DNA of 64,000 nucleotides from Candidatus Methylophosphatis haderslevensis (GTDB taxonomy: Bacteria; Pseudomonadota; Gammaproteobacteria; Burkholderiales; Rhodocyclaceae). The stretch is taken from NCBI GenBank assembly GCA_016711925.1, contig JADJSA010000002.1:248001-312000 (forward strand). The letters run 5' to 3'. The notes under the pieces were generated by a model that worked only from the letters and a program-made list of their open reading frames with translations, did no database searches and was not told where the DNA came from. The position numbers and the translations under genes were made by a program. Positions 1-9,636 of this stretch are shown here, piece by piece (the first letter of the stretch is position 1; the number at the start of each line of letters is the position of its first letter).

Positions 1-372
<372 letters not shown>

Positions 373-435
373 GGGCGTATCAGAACAGAAAAATCTGGCG
401 CAAAAATGGCGCGGGAATGCCTTTGCAACGAGATT

Positions 436-675
436 TCACACCTTGGCGGCGAATTCCTCGGGCGTCAGGGTTTTCATCGACAGGGCGTGAATCTCCTCGC
501 GCATTCGGTCGCCCAGCACCGCGTACACCATCTGGTGGCGCTGCACGCGCGACTTGCCGGCGAACGCGGCACTGACGATCAGTGCCTCGAAATGCTGGCC
601 GTCGCCGGCCACCTGCAACTGCTCGCAAGCCAGGCCCTGCGCGATATAGCCCTGGATGTCTTCGGGTCGAACCAT
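436..675 (-). CDS. ibaG: BolA family protein (IbaG-type)
   Basis: This 79-residue protein has the compact BolA fold signature: an N-terminal helix, a GDGQHFEALIVSAAFAGKSRVQRHQMVY core and a MREEIHALSMKTLTPEE tail. BolA/IbaG proteins partner with monothiol glutaredoxins in Fe-S or redox regulation and affect cell envelope and acid responses. The position directly upstream of murA, separated by about 60 bases, matches the ibaG-murA arrangement of many proteobacteria and favours IbaG over BolA proper. There is no signal peptide, so it should be cytoplasmic. The family assignment is firm; the exact partner is inferred. Confidence 0.9.
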   Translation of the reverse strand: MVRPEDIQGYIAQGLACEQLQVAGDGQHFEALIVSAAFAGKSRVQRHQMVYAVLGDRMREEIHALSMKTLTPEEFAAKV

Positions 676-708
676 GGTGGGATTCCCGTGATGGAGTGTG
701 CGACGAAA

Positions 709-1470
709 TCAGCCGCGCAGCTTGTAGCCGCGGGCGAGCATGAGGAGGGTGAGAGCCGACAACACCACAAAGCAAATCGCGACGATGGCCAGGCTGATCC
801 ACGGCGAGACATCCGACTGGCCGAAAAAACCGTAGCGGAAACCGTCGATCATGTAGAACACCGGATTGGCGTGCGAGACCGTTTGCCAGAAGGCGGGCAG
901 CGAGTGGATCGAGTAGAACACCCCGGAGAGAAACGTCAGCGGCATGATGATGAAATTCTGGAAGGCCGCCAGCTGGTCGAACTTGTCGGCCCAGATGCCG
1001 GCGATCACGCCCAGCGCGCCCAGAATCGCGCCGCCGAGCAGGGCGAACACCACGATCCACAGCGGATAGGCGTAATGCAGGTCGACCAGCCACAACGTGG
1101 TCAGCCAGACGCCCAGCCCGACCACCAGCCCGCGCACCATGGCGGCCAGCACGTAGGCGGCGAAGAACTCGCGGTACGACAGCGGCGGCAGCAGCACGAA
1201 AATGATGTTGCCGGTGACTTTCGACTGGATCAGCGAGGACGACGAGTTGGCGAACGCGTTCTGCAGCAGGCTCATCATCACCAGCCCGGGCACCAGGAAC
1301 GCGGTGTAGCTGACCGACTCGAAGACCCGTACATGCGCTTCGAGCGCGTGCGAGAAGATCAGCAGGTAGAGCAGCGAGGTGAGCACCGGCGCGGCCACCG
1401 TCTGGAAGCCGACTTTCCAGAAGCGCAGGGTTTCCTTGTACAACAGCGTGCTGAAAGCGCCGGTCGGCAT
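709..1470 (-). CDS. yadH: ABC-2 type transporter permease (YadH family)
   Basis: A 253-residue integral membrane protein with six hydrophobic segments and the ABC-2 permease signature, including the conserved late stretch LTFLSGVFYSIHSLPAFW followed by NPVFYMIDGFRYGFFG. It is the membrane half of the exporter whose ATPase lies immediately upstream (1539-2450). The YadGH substrate is not established. Linkage to mla genes is recurrent in betaproteobacteria and suggests an envelope role, which is an inference. About 70 bases separate it from the ATPase gene. Confidence 0.9.
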   Translation of the reverse strand: MPTGAFSTLLYKETLRFWKVGFQTVAAPVLTSLLYLLIFSHALEAHVRVFESVSYTAFLVPGLVMMSLLQNAFANSSSSLIQSKVTGNIIFVLLPPLSYREFFAAYVLAAMVRGLVVGLGVWLTTLWLVDLHYAYPLWIVVFALLGGAILGALGVIAGIWADKFDQLAAFQNFIIMPLTFLSGVFYSIHSLPAFWQTVSHANPVFYMIDGFRYGFFGQSDVSPWISLAIVAICFVVLSALTLLMLARGYKLRG

Positions 1471-1538
1471 CTCAGTACGCGCCGGGCCGCCCCAGGCGTC
1501 TCGCCCCGGGGGGGAAGCACTGGCGGGGTAGTTTCATT

Positions 1539-2450
1539 CTAGGAAGCCCGCATCACGTCGACAAAGATCTGTTCGAGATCGGGCTTGCCGATTTCCATGT
1601 CGTCGATCGCGACGCCGCTGGCGCGCAGGCGCTCCAGCACGCCGCCGATCTCGTCGAAGCGATCGAATCCGAGGGTGATCGCCCCGCCCTCGCGGGCAAC
1701 CACCCTCGCTTCGAGTTCGGCCGGCAAGCTGCCGCCGTTGCCCAGCTTGAGCCGCAGCGCGTGGGTAGACGAACGCGACAGCAGGTTGGCGGTGGTGTCC
1801 AGCGCGACTACCCGCCCGGCCTTGAGCATGGCGATCCGGCCGCAAAGGCTTTCGGCCTCTTCGAGGTAATGGGTGGTCAGCACGATGGTATGGCCGGCGC
1901 GGTTGAGCCGGCGCACGAACTGCCACAGCCCCTGGCGCAGTTCGACGTCGACGCCGGCGGTCGGCTCGTCGAGCACGATCACCGGCGGCCGATGCACCAG
2001 CGCCTGCGCCACCAGCACGCGCCGCTTCATGCCGCCGGAGAGCGCGCGCATGTTGGCGCCGGCCTTGGCAGTCAGATCGAGTTCGTCGAGGATTTCGTCG
2101 ATCCAGGCGCCGTTGTTGCGGATGCCGAAGTAGCCCGACTGCAGGTCGAGGGTTTCGCGCACGGTGAAGAACGGATCGAACACCAGTTCCTGCGGCACCA
2201 CGCCGAGGCTGCGCCGCGCCGCGCGGTAATCGGCAACCACGTCGTGGCCCATCACTTCGAGCTGCCCGCTGCTCGCCCGCACCAGCCCGGCCAGTGCGGA
2301 GATCAGCGTGGTCTTGCCGGCCCCGTTCGGGCCGAGCAGACCGAAGAACTCGCCTTGCGCAACTTCGAGGTCGACGCCTGCCAGCGCCTGCACCGCGCCG
2401 TAGCGTTTGGTCACCTGTTGCACGCGGATCGCGGGAGTCATGGGAAACAC
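1539..2450 (-). CDS. yadG: ABC transporter ATP-binding protein (YadG family)
   Basis: A 303-residue ABC ATPase that powers the adjacent permease. Visible motifs are Walker A GPNGAGKTT near residue 40, signature LSGGMKRR near residue 140, Walker B VIVLDEPTAGVD near residue 157, and the switch His in VLTTHYLEEAE. The C-terminal 80 residues are the usual regulatory extension of drug/polymer export ATPases. Two in-frame ATG codons (2450 and 2441) are possible starts; both leave the core intact. It follows mlaB after about 25 bases and is probably co-transcribed with the mla genes. Confidence 0.92.
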   Translation of the reverse strand: MFPMTPAIRVQQVTKRYGAVQALAGVDLEVAQGEFFGLLGPNGAGKTTLISALAGLVRASSGQLEVMGHDVVADYRAARRSLGVVPQELVFDPFFTVRETLDLQSGYFGIRNNGAWIDEILDELDLTAKAGANMRALSGGMKRRVLVAQALVHRPPVIVLDEPTAGVDVELRQGLWQFVRRLNRAGHTIVLTTHYLEEAESLCGRIAMLKAGRVVALDTTANLLSRSSTHALRLKLGNGGSLPAELEARVVAREGGAITLGFDRFDEIGGVLERLRASGVAIDDMEIGKPDLEQIFVDVMRAS

Positions 2451-2476
2451 GGGGCCGCGTCGGCGGCGGAACGGGG

Positions 2477-2770
2477 TCAGACGAGCGGCAGTATTGCTTC
2501 CACGCCGTACAGCTCGGCGATGCTGCGCAGGGACTGCGGCGCGTTCGCCACTTTCAGGCTGCGGCCCGCGGCCTGCGCGGCCCGCAGCCAGCCGAGGATC
2601 ACGGCGATCCCCGACGAATCGATCTGGTCCACCGCAGCAAGATCGAACAGGGCGTCGCGCGAACCGGCGAACTGCGCGCCGGCCTCGAGCAGCCGCGCCG
2701 CCTGCGGAATGGTCAGGCTGCCGGTAACCGCCAGCCGATCGCCGTCTTCGCGGATCGCCGCATCGCTCAT
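2477..2770 (-). CDS. mlaB: STAS-domain protein of the Mla lipid transport system
   Basis: A 97-residue single STAS domain. It has the expected LTIPQAARLL start and the phospho-acceptor-type loop DLAAVDQIDSSGIAVILGWL, with Asp-Ser-Ser before the helix. MlaB binds the MlaF ATPase on the cytoplasmic side and is needed for activity of the MlaFEDB inner-membrane complex, which moves phospholipids between the membranes. The start codon overlaps the mlaC stop (ATGA-type overlap at 2767-2770), so the two are probably translationally coupled. Confidence 0.93.
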   Translation of the reverse strand: MSDAAIREDGDRLAVTGSLTIPQAARLLEAGAQFAGSRDALFDLAAVDQIDSSGIAVILGWLRAAQAAGRSLKVANAPQSLRSIAELYGVEAILPLV

Positions 2771-3399
2771 TTGGCCGCGGACTTGCCTGCCGCCAGTTCG
2801 GCGTTGCGCTTTTGCAGCGACTTGACCAGACCGTCTACGCCGCCGGCACGCACTTCCTGGCCGAACTGCTCGCGGTAGTTGGTGACCAGGCTGACACCGG
2901 CGACGATCACGTCATAGACCTTCCAGCCGTTGGCCTCCTTGGCCAGGTTGTAGTCGAGCTGCACCGGCTTGCCGCCGGGCTGCTTGATTTCGCTGCGCAC
3001 CAGCACATCGGTCTCGCCCGCCTGCATCTTGAACGGTTTGAAATCGACCGACTGATCCTTGTACGAAGTGAAGGCGTTCGCGTAGGTGCGCACCAGCAGG
3101 GTCTTGAACTCGGCGGCCAGCGCCTTTTGCTGATCGGGCGTGGCGCTGCGCCAGTCGCGGCCGACGGCCAGCCGGGTCATGTGCATGAAGTCGAAGTGCG
3201 GCAGCACCTTCTGGTCGATCAGCTCGATCACCCGCTTGGTGTTGCCTGACTGGATGTCCTTGTCGGTACGCACGATCTGCAGCACGTCGCCCGTCACGCT
3301 CTTGACCAGCGCATCCGGGGCAAGCTCCTGCGCCGCTGCCAGGCCGGGCAGCAGGGCGACACCCAGCGTGAAAACGAGATTGGCGAACAGTTTGTTCAT
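2767..3399 (-). CDS. mlaC: periplasmic phospholipid-binding protein MlaC
   Basis: A 210-residue protein with a Sec signal peptide (MNKLFANLVFTLGVALLPG, then AAAQE). The MlaC/Ttg2 domain follows: KRVIELIDQKVLPHFDFMHMTRLAVGRDW, LLVRTYANAF and a C-terminal VSLVTNYREQF, all typical. MlaC is the soluble carrier shuttling phospholipid between outer-membrane MlaA and the MlaFEDB complex. It lies downstream of mlaA in the same operon, with a gap of about 94 bases. Confidence 0.95.
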   Translation of the reverse strand: MNKLFANLVFTLGVALLPGLAAAQELAPDALVKSVTGDVLQIVRTDKDIQSGNTKRVIELIDQKVLPHFDFMHMTRLAVGRDWRSATPDQQKALAAEFKTLLVRTYANAFTSYKDQSVDFKPFKMQAGETDVLVRSEIKQPGGKPVQLDYNLAKEANGWKVYDVIVAGVSLVTNYREQFGQEVRAGGVDGLVKSLQKRNAELAAGKSAAK

Positions 3400-3493
3400 G
3401 GTGTTCTCTCAGTAAATGGGTCGGCCACGACGGCAAGTGACGGCGCCTGGACGCGCGCCACCCGCTGCCCGGAGACTGGCCCGACGGCGTCTC

Positions 3494-4333
3494 TTAGCGG
3501 ACCGCCGGCGCTCGCGCCGGCGCGGTCCCGCCATTAACGCGCGTCAACACCAGTTGGCTGACCGCGTCGATCGGTTCCATCGGACCGCGCGACAGCACGC
3601 CGCCCGGAACCGCGGCATCATCGTCGAGACGCGGCGGCCGCCCGTCGTAAATCTGGCTGCGGCGCCGCTGCAGGTAAGCATCGCGCACATAGGCATACTT
3701 GTCGAGCGAGGCCTCGTTGAGCGCCTTGTCGGCCGGCAGGAAGGACGCGCGGGTGTCGACGAAACGGGTGCCGTAAAGCGAGTTGCGCACGCGCACGTTG
3801 CCCAGGTAGCCGACCGGATCGGCAAACAGGTCGACGCCGAAACCCAGCGTATCGCGCGCCGTGCGCGGACCGATGATCGGCCACACGATGTAGGTGCCGT
3901 TGCCGACTCCCCAGCGGCCGAGGGTCTGGCCGAAGTCCTCGTCATGCTTCTCCAGGCCGACTTCGGTCGCGATGTCGAACAGCCCGCCGATGCCTGCGGT
4001 GGAATTGATCAGCACGCGGCCCAGGTCGGAGACCGCCGCGACCGGCTTGCCCTGCAGCAGATTATTGACGCCGATCCACAGGTCGCCGACGTTGCCGAAG
4101 AAATTGGAAATGCCGGTGCGGCCTGGCAGCGGAACCGCCGCCTCGTAGCCCTGCGCGATCGGCTTGAGGGCAAACTTGTCCACACCCTCGTTGAACGAGA
4201 AAATCGCCCGGTTGTAACCTTCCAGCGGATCCTTGGGATTGGCCCCGGCGCATCCGCCAAGGACAAGTGCGCAGGCCGCCGCAAAGAAGGCGCTGCGCAA
4301 TCCGGTGTTGGAGCGAGTCGATAAGCCGATCAT
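3494..4333 (-). CDS. mlaA: outer-membrane lipoprotein MlaA (VacJ)
   Basis: MlaA forms a donut in the outer membrane that removes mislocalised phospholipid from the outer leaflet and passes it to MlaC. The chosen start gives a lipoprotein signal peptide, MIGLSTRSNTGL then a hydrophobic run ending LGGC (lipid-anchored Cys at residue 28). The MlaA core follows: DPLEGYNRAIFSFNEGVDKF, GRVLINSTAGIGGLFDIA, GVGNGTYIVWPIIGPRTARD. An in-frame ATG at 4399 overlaps the mlaD stop as ATGA and could be used by coupling, but it would put 22 extra polar residues before the signal peptide. In many gammaproteobacteria mlaA lies elsewhere; here it sits between mlaD and mlaC. Confidence 0.93.
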   Translation of the reverse strand: MIGLSTRSNTGLRSAFFAAACALVLGGCAGANPKDPLEGYNRAIFSFNEGVDKFALKPIAQGYEAAVPLPGRTGISNFFGNVGDLWIGVNNLLQGKPVAAVSDLGRVLINSTAGIGGLFDIATEVGLEKHDEDFGQTLGRWGVGNGTYIVWPIIGPRTARDTLGFGVDLFADPVGYLGNVRVRNSLYGTRFVDTRASFLPADKALNEASLDKYAYVRDAYLQRRRSQIYDGRPPRLDDDAAVPGGVLSRGPMEPIDAVSQLVLTRVNGGTAPARAPAVR

Positions 4334-4395
4334 GGTCTGGCCTTGTTGGTCATTGTTGGCGGCACGCCGCATTGCGCCCACCTGAAGTGTAGCCG

Positions 4396-4878
4396 TCATT
4401 TCGCCGGGGCGGGCGTCGGCGCCTCCGACGCCTTGCTGAACATGAACTGGCTGATCAGCTTCTCCAGCACCACCGCCGACTGCGTCTTCTTGATGGTGTC
4501 GCCGGCTTTCAGCAAATCCGGTTCACCGCCGACGTCGAAGCCCAAATACTGTTCCCCGAGCAATCCGGACGTATTGATGGTGGCGAAAGTATCGCGTGGA
4601 AACTTGTAGCGAGAATCGACTTTCATTGTCACTACCGCAAGACGATTGTCTTCCGGATCCAGCTTGATGTCCGAAACCCTGCCGATGACGACACCGGCGC
4701 ACTTCACTGGCGCCCGTATCTTCAGCCCCCCGATATTATCAAACTTGGCGGAGAGCTCGTAAGAGTCGGACGAACTGACCGAGCCCAGATTGCCAACCTT
4801 GAACGCCAGAAACACCAGCGCGCCCAGGCCGATCGCGACGAATATGCCTACCCACAGATCGATAACAGCACGGTTCAT
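4396..4878 (-). CDS. mlaD: MCE-domain protein MlaD
   Basis: A 160-residue protein with one N-terminal transmembrane anchor (MNRAVIDLWVGIFVAIGLGA) and one MCE domain (YELSAKFDNIGGLKIRAPVKCAGVVIGRV) facing the periplasm. MlaD hexamers form the hydrophobic tunnel of the MlaFEDB complex. The LLGEQYLGF motif and a Pro/Ala-rich tail ending PTPAPAK are visible. The start ATG at 4878 overlaps the mlaE stop (ATGA), which fixes the start and indicates translational coupling. Confidence 0.95.
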   Translation of the reverse strand: MNRAVIDLWVGIFVAIGLGALVFLAFKVGNLGSVSSSDSYELSAKFDNIGGLKIRAPVKCAGVVIGRVSDIKLDPEDNRLAVVTMKVDSRYKFPRDTFATINTSGLLGEQYLGFDVGGEPDLLKAGDTIKKTQSAVVLEKLISQFMFSKASEAPTPAPAK

Positions 4879-5672
4879 CACACACCTCGGAACATGAATG
4901 CGGTCAATACGAAGTCGAGCGCCAGGATCGCCAGCGAGGAGGTCACCACGGTGCGGGTGGTCGCGCCCGAGACGCCCTCGGCGGTGGGAACCGCGTCGAA
5001 ACCCTCGAATACCGCGATCCACGACACCGCCACGCCGAACACCACGCTCTTGATCACGCCGTTGAGCACATCTTCGCGGAAATCGACCGCCGCCTGCATC
5101 TGCGACCAGAACGCGCCGTTGTCCACCCCGATCAGCACGACGCCGACCAGGTAACCGCCGAATACGCCAAGCGCGGAGAACAGCGCGGCGAGCAGCGGCA
5201 TCGAGATCACGCCGGCCCAGAAGCGTGGCGCCACCACGCGGGCCACCGGATTGACCGCCATCATCTCCATGGCGGACAACTGCTCGGTGGTCTTCATCAA
5301 GCCGATTTCCGCGGTCATCGCCGAGCCGGCCCGGCTGGCGAACAGCAGGCCGGCGACCACCGGGCCGAGTTCTCGCACCAGCGACAGCGATACCAGCACA
5401 CCGAGCGCCTCGGACGAGCCGTAACGCTGCAGCGTATCGTAGCCCTGCAGGCCGAGCACCATGCCGACGAACAGGCCGGACACCGCGATGATGACCAGCG
5501 AGAGCACGCCGGAGAAGTAGATTTCGCGGATCGTCAGTTGAAAGCGCCCGAACGCGGTGCCCGACAACATGAACACCGAGAACAGGAACCGGCTGGCGTA
5601 GCCGAGGCGCCAGATGCGATCGACCACATTGCCGCCGAGCATTCGGAGCACCCGTGCAACGCCGTCAAGCAT
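4878..5672 (-). CDS. mlaE: lipid asymmetry ABC permease MlaE
   Basis: A 264-residue permease of the MlaE/YrbE family, the transmembrane subunit of MlaFEDB. The conserved segment GLFVGMVLGLQGYDTLQRYG, the SLVRELGPVVAGLLFASRAGSAMTAEIG block and the MEMMAVNPVARVVAPRFWAG stretch are diagnostic. The ATG at 5672 gives MLDGVARVLRMLGG and overlaps the end of mlaF by 8 bases. An ATG at 5699 would add nine residues. It is coupled to mlaD downstream. Confidence 0.95.
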   Translation of the reverse strand: MLDGVARVLRMLGGNVVDRIWRLGYASRFLFSVFMLSGTAFGRFQLTIREIYFSGVLSLVIIAVSGLFVGMVLGLQGYDTLQRYGSSEALGVLVSLSLVRELGPVVAGLLFASRAGSAMTAEIGLMKTTEQLSAMEMMAVNPVARVVAPRFWAGVISMPLLAALFSALGVFGGYLVGVVLIGVDNGAFWSQMQAAVDFREDVLNGVIKSVVFGVAVSWIAVFEGFDAVPTAEGVSGATTRTVVTSSLAILALDFVLTAFMFRGV

Positions 5673-6477
5673 GGGCGGCTCCGAGCAAATCCTGCGCATA
5701 CGGCGGGGAAGGGAACTGGAACGGCACCGGCCCGTCGGCCTCGGCCCAGACGAACTGATGCACCCACGGATCCCTGGAAGCGCGAATCTCGGCCGGGCTG
5801 CCCTCGGCGACGATGCGCCCCTCGGAAACGAAATAGATGTAATCGACGATCTGCAGCGATTCCTGCACGTCGTGGGTGACGATGATCGAGGTCGCGCCCA
5901 GGGCGTCGTTGAGCTTGCGGATCAACTGGCCGATCACGCCGAGCGAGATCGGGTCGAGCCCGGCAAACGGCTCGTCGTACATCATGAGCAGCGGATCGAG
6001 CGCGATCGCCCGCGCCAGCGCCACGCGCCGCGCCATGCCGCCGGAAAGCTCGGAAGGCATCAGTTCGGCAGCGCCGCGCAAACCCACCGCATTGAGCTTC
6101 ATCATGACCAGATCGTTGATCAGCGCTTGCGGCAGGTCGGTGTGCTCGCGCATCTGGAAAGCCACGTTGTCGAACACCGACATGTCGGTAAACAGCGCGC
6201 CGAACTGGAACAGCATGCCCATGCGCCGGCGCAGCGCATACAGGGCGCGCTCGTCGAGCCGGCTGACCGATTCGCCATCGACGATCACCTCGCCCGAGCT
6301 TGCCTTGAGCTGGCCGCCGATCAGGCGCATGGTGGTGGTCTTGCCGCAACCGCTGCCGCCCATAATCGCCACGACCCGGCCGCGCGGAATCGCCATGTCG
6401 ATGCCCTTTAGCACCGGCCGCGCCTTGTCATAGGCGAAGACGACGTTCCGCAGTTCGACCAGATTTTGCGTGGCCAC
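5665..6477 (-). CDS. mlaF: lipid asymmetry ABC ATPase MlaF (GTG start)
   Basis: The cytoplasmic ATPase of MlaFEDB and first gene of the operon. Walker A GGSGCGKTTTMRLI, signature LSGGMARRVALARA, Walker B LLMMYDEPFAGLDPIS and the His-switch IIVTHDVQESL are all present. The GTG at 6477 gives VATQNLVELRNVVFAYDKA, the normal MlaF N-terminus, for 270 residues. The open frame extends further upstream to an ATG at 6546, but those residues have no family support. It is divergent from the sigma-54 activator at 6588, so both promoters must lie in the approximately 110 bases between them. Confidence 0.93.
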   Translation of the reverse strand: MATQNLVELRNVVFAYDKARPVLKGIDMAIPRGRVVAIMGGSGCGKTTTMRLIGGQLKASSGEVIVDGESVSRLDERALYALRRRMGMLFQFGALFTDMSVFDNVAFQMREHTDLPQALINDLVMMKLNAVGLRGAAELMPSELSGGMARRVALARAIALDPLLMMYDEPFAGLDPISLGVIGQLIRKLNDALGATSIIVTHDVQESLQIVDYIYFVSEGRIVAEGSPAEIRASRDPWVHQFVWAEADGPVPFQFPSPPYAQDLLGAAHA

Positions 6478-6587
6478 GCAAGCGTACTCCGCACCCAAAG
6501 GCCGGCATTCTAGCAGAGGGGTGGCGGCGCCCGCTGCAACGCCCACTTTGCGCTACACTGCGCTCCAGGCTGCGGCGCCCTCCGCCC

Positions 6588-8048
6588 ATGATCGAGACTC
6601 CATCGCGCAAACCCAGGCTGCTGATCGTCGACGACGATCAACTGATCACCGAAACGCTCGGCTTCGTGCTCGGTGACGCATTCGATATCGTCATTGCGCA
6701 CAGCCGGCAGGCGGGCGTGGAAGCGCTGCGCCGGCTGCCCTCGCCGCCTGAGCTGGCACTGGTCGACCTTGGCCTGCCGCCGGTCGAGCATCGGCCGGAC
6801 GAGGGTTTCGCGCTGATCGGCGAATTGCTGGCCCATGACCCGGGCATTGGCATCGTGGTGCTCTCCGGCCAGAATGACGAATCGAACGCGCGCCACGCAC
6901 GCGCGCTGGGCGCGATCGATTTCATCGCCAAACCGGCGCAAGCGCAGGCACTGCGGGCCGCCCTGGCGCGCGCGCTGCAGGTGCGCAACGACGCCCCGGC
7001 GACCGGGTCGGGCGAGCGGCAAGGCGGATTGATCGGGCAATCGGTGGCGATGCAGAAACTGCGCACGCAGATCGAGCAGTACGCCGAATCGCACTTTCCC
7101 GTGCTCATCGAAGGCGAATCGGGCAGCGGCAAGGATATCGTCGCCTCTCACTGCCTGCACCGCCAGACCAGCCGGCGCGGGCGGCCGTTTCTTGCCCTCA
7201 ACTGCGCGGCGATATCGCCCTCGCTGGTCGAACCGACGCTGTTCGGCTATGCCAAGGGGGCGTTCACCGGCGCGGCCGGCGGCAAGGCCGGGTATTTCGA
7301 GGATGCGCACGACGGCACGCTGTTTCTCGACGAAATCGGCGAGCTGCCGCTCGATCTGCAGCCGAAACTCTTGCGGGTGCTGGAGAACGGCGAGTACCAG
7401 CGGGTCGGCGAAACCCAGACCCGTGTGTCGCGCGCGCGCATCGTTGCGGCAACCAACCGCGACCTCCGCGCCGAAGTTCGGGCCGGGCGCTTTCGCGCCG
7501 ACCTGTATCACCGGCTGTCGGTGTTCACCATCAACGTGCCGCCGCTGCGCGAGATGGAGCAGGATCGGCTGCGGCTGCTCGAACACTTCCGCGACCAGCT
7601 CGCGCAGCAGTCGGGGCAGCCCGCCTTCGCGCTCGATGGGGCCGCCAGCGCGCGGCTGGCCGACTACCCGTTTCCCGGCAACGTGCGCGAACTGCGCAAT
7701 ATCGCGATTCGGCTGTCGGCCAAGTTCCCCGGTAAGTCGGTCGGCCTGCGGGATATCGAGGCCGAGCTGGATCTGCCGACCGCTGCGGCGGCAGCCAATC
7801 CTGCGGTCGACGACCTCGCCGGGACCGCTTTGCGCCACCTGCAGCAGCAGGCGGGTTTCTCGCTCGACGACACCCTGCGCCGCTGGGAGGGAGGCTACAT
7901 CGACGCCGCACTCAAACTGACCCACGGCAACGTCAGCCAGGCGGCGCGAATGCTCGGCATCAACCGCACCACGCTGTACAACCGCATGGAACTGTTGTCC
8001 CGGGACAAGGCGTTGGCGCGGGCGTCTGACCCGGCGGCGGCCGACTGA
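6588..8048 (+). CDS. sigma-54-dependent response regulator (PrsR-like)
   Basis: A 486-residue NtrC-family activator. The receiver domain (about 10-125) has acidic residues IVDDDQ, phospho-acceptor Asp60 in ALVDLGLPP and the conserved Lys in IAKPAQ. The AAA+ domain has Walker A GESGSGKD near 176 and the sigma-54 contact loop GAFTGA near 224. A Fis-type helix-turn-helix closes the protein (NVSQAARMLGINRTTLYNRM). The EGFAL segment after the phospho-Asp loop resembles PrsR-type regulators known from exopolysaccharide systems, though no such genes are here. It precedes the pilus operon by 34 bases. The nearest plausible target visible is the sigma-54 promoter at 23924. No kinase is adjacent. Confidence 0.9.
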   Translation: MIETPSRKPRLLIVDDDQLITETLGFVLGDAFDIVIAHSRQAGVEALRRLPSPPELALVDLGLPPVEHRPDEGFALIGELLAHDPGIGIVVLSGQNDESNARHARALGAIDFIAKPAQAQALRAALARALQVRNDAPATGSGERQGGLIGQSVAMQKLRTQIEQYAESHFPVLIEGESGSGKDIVASHCLHRQTSRRGRPFLALNCAAISPSLVEPTLFGYAKGAFTGAAGGKAGYFEDAHDGTLFLDEIGELPLDLQPKLLRVLENGEYQRVGETQTRVSRARIVAATNRDLRAEVRAGRFRADLYHRLSVFTINVPPLREMEQDRLRLLEHFRDQLAQQSGQPAFALDGAASARLADYPFPGNVRELRNIAIRLSAKFPGKSVGLRDIEAELDLPTAAAAANPAVDDLAGTALRHLQQQAGFSLDDTLRRWEGGYIDAALKLTHGNVSQAARMLGINRTTLYNRMELLSRDKALARASDPAAAD

Positions 8049-8082
8049 ATCCGGGCAACCCGGCGCCAACCAGAAAACGGTC

Positions 8083-9595
8083 ATGTATTTCGAGTATTTC
8101 GGACTCAACGAAGCCCCTTTTCGGATCACTCCGCACACCGATTTCTTCTTTGCCGGTGCCAATCGCGGCGCGACGCTCGAGGCGCTGATCTACGCGATCC
8201 TCAACGATCAGGGCATCGTGCGGGTGACCGGCGAGGTCGGCAGCGGAAAGACCATGCTCTGCCGCATGCTGGCCGAATCGCTGCCCGAACATGTCGACAC
8301 CATATACCTGGCTAATCCGCTGCTGTCGCGCGACGAAATCATCTATGCGCTGGCCGACGAACTGCAACTGAAGCTCGCGGCCGAGCGCCCGGGCGCCCTG
8401 CTCGGCGCGCTGCAGGCGCACCTGATCGAGCGCCATGCCGCCGGACGCCATGTGGTCGCCCTGATCGACGAAGCGCACGCCATGCCGCCCGACACGCTGG
8501 AGCAGATCCGCCTGCTGTCGAACCTCGAGACCAGTCGCGACAAGCTGCTGCAGATCGTCCTGTTCGGTCAGCCCGAGCTCGACGAGATGCTTGCCCGCGC
8601 CGACATGCGCCAGTTGCGCGACCGCATCACCCACAGCTTCCGGCTTGAGCCGCTGGTGCGCGACGACGTTGCCGAGTACATCGATTTCCGCATGCGCGCT
8701 GCCGGCTATCGCGGCCCGACGGTGTTCTCGCCGGCCGCAATTCGCCGCCTGGCCAGAGCCTCGCAGGGGCTGACACGCCGGGTCAACATCCTGGCCGACA
8801 AGTCCCTGCTTGCCGCCTTTGCAGCGAACAGCCACCAGGTCACCGCCGAACATGTCAAGGCGGCTGTTCGCGACACCGATGCGCCCTCGCCCAGCCGTGG
8901 CAGCGCCGCGTCGCTGGCGCTGGGCGGTCGCGGCTACCGTCGCGCCTGGGCTGCTCGCAGCGGCCGGGCAGTGGTGGCGGATCAACCATCCGGGCAGCGT
9001 TGCGACCCGCGCCGACGCGGTCCTGGCCACCGCCGAGGCACCGCCGCCGACGCCGGCCCCGGCTCAGGCGGCCCCGTCGCCGCCGGCAACCGCGGCCGAA
9101 AAGCCGGCTCAGCCGGTTGCACCGGCAGGCGCCCCGATCGATATCCCGCTCGCCCCGGCACGCGAGCTTGCCGCTGCCACTAACCCGGCGCCGACCGTTC
9201 CGGCGGCCGAAGCCGCGGTGGACGGCACCGCGCCTGCGGCACCGGCACCGCCGATCGATCCGGTGCTGGCGCCGCTGGGCGTCGCCTTCGCCACTCGTCT
9301 CGTCGCCTCGGAGCAATGGCGCGAGCGGACCTCTCCGCACAGCTGGTTCATTCAATTGGCAACCGCCGACGCGGGCGACCCGGCGGGCCTGGCGCGGTTC
9401 CTGTCGCGGGCCGCGCAGCATGTTGACGACGCACGCCTGCGCGTGTTTCTCGATCGCGGCGATGCGCGACTGCGCGTCGGCATCATTTACGGCGACTACC
9501 CCTCGGCCAGTGCCGCGCGAACCGCCCTGCGCTCGCTGCCGGCATCGCTGCGTGCCCGCGGCGCTTACGTCAGGCAGCTTGCGACACTGGGATGA
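8083..9595 (+). CDS. mshM: MshM-like AAA ATPase with C-terminal SPOR-type domain, frameshifted
   Basis: The N-terminal 265 residues are an ExeA/MshM-type ATPase: MYFEYFGLNEAPFRITP start, Walker A GEVGSGKT near 50 and Walker B VALIDEAH near 125. From about 8875-8925 the meaningful frame moves by one base. The second frame holds one transmembrane segment (WAVAATVAPGLLAAAG), a Pro/Ala-rich linker and a C-terminal domain starting WFIQLATAD that resembles SPOR, ending at 9595. As sequenced, translation from 8083 runs to 9183 with a nonsense tail. The ATPase-TM-SPOR order matches known inner-membrane ATPases that bind peptidoglycan and assist secretin or pilus assembly. The shift may be an assembly error or a real mutation. 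Confidence 0.8.
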
Positions 9596-9636
9596 ATATT
9601 GGCCAGATCACGCCATAAATCAATCAAATCAATTTC

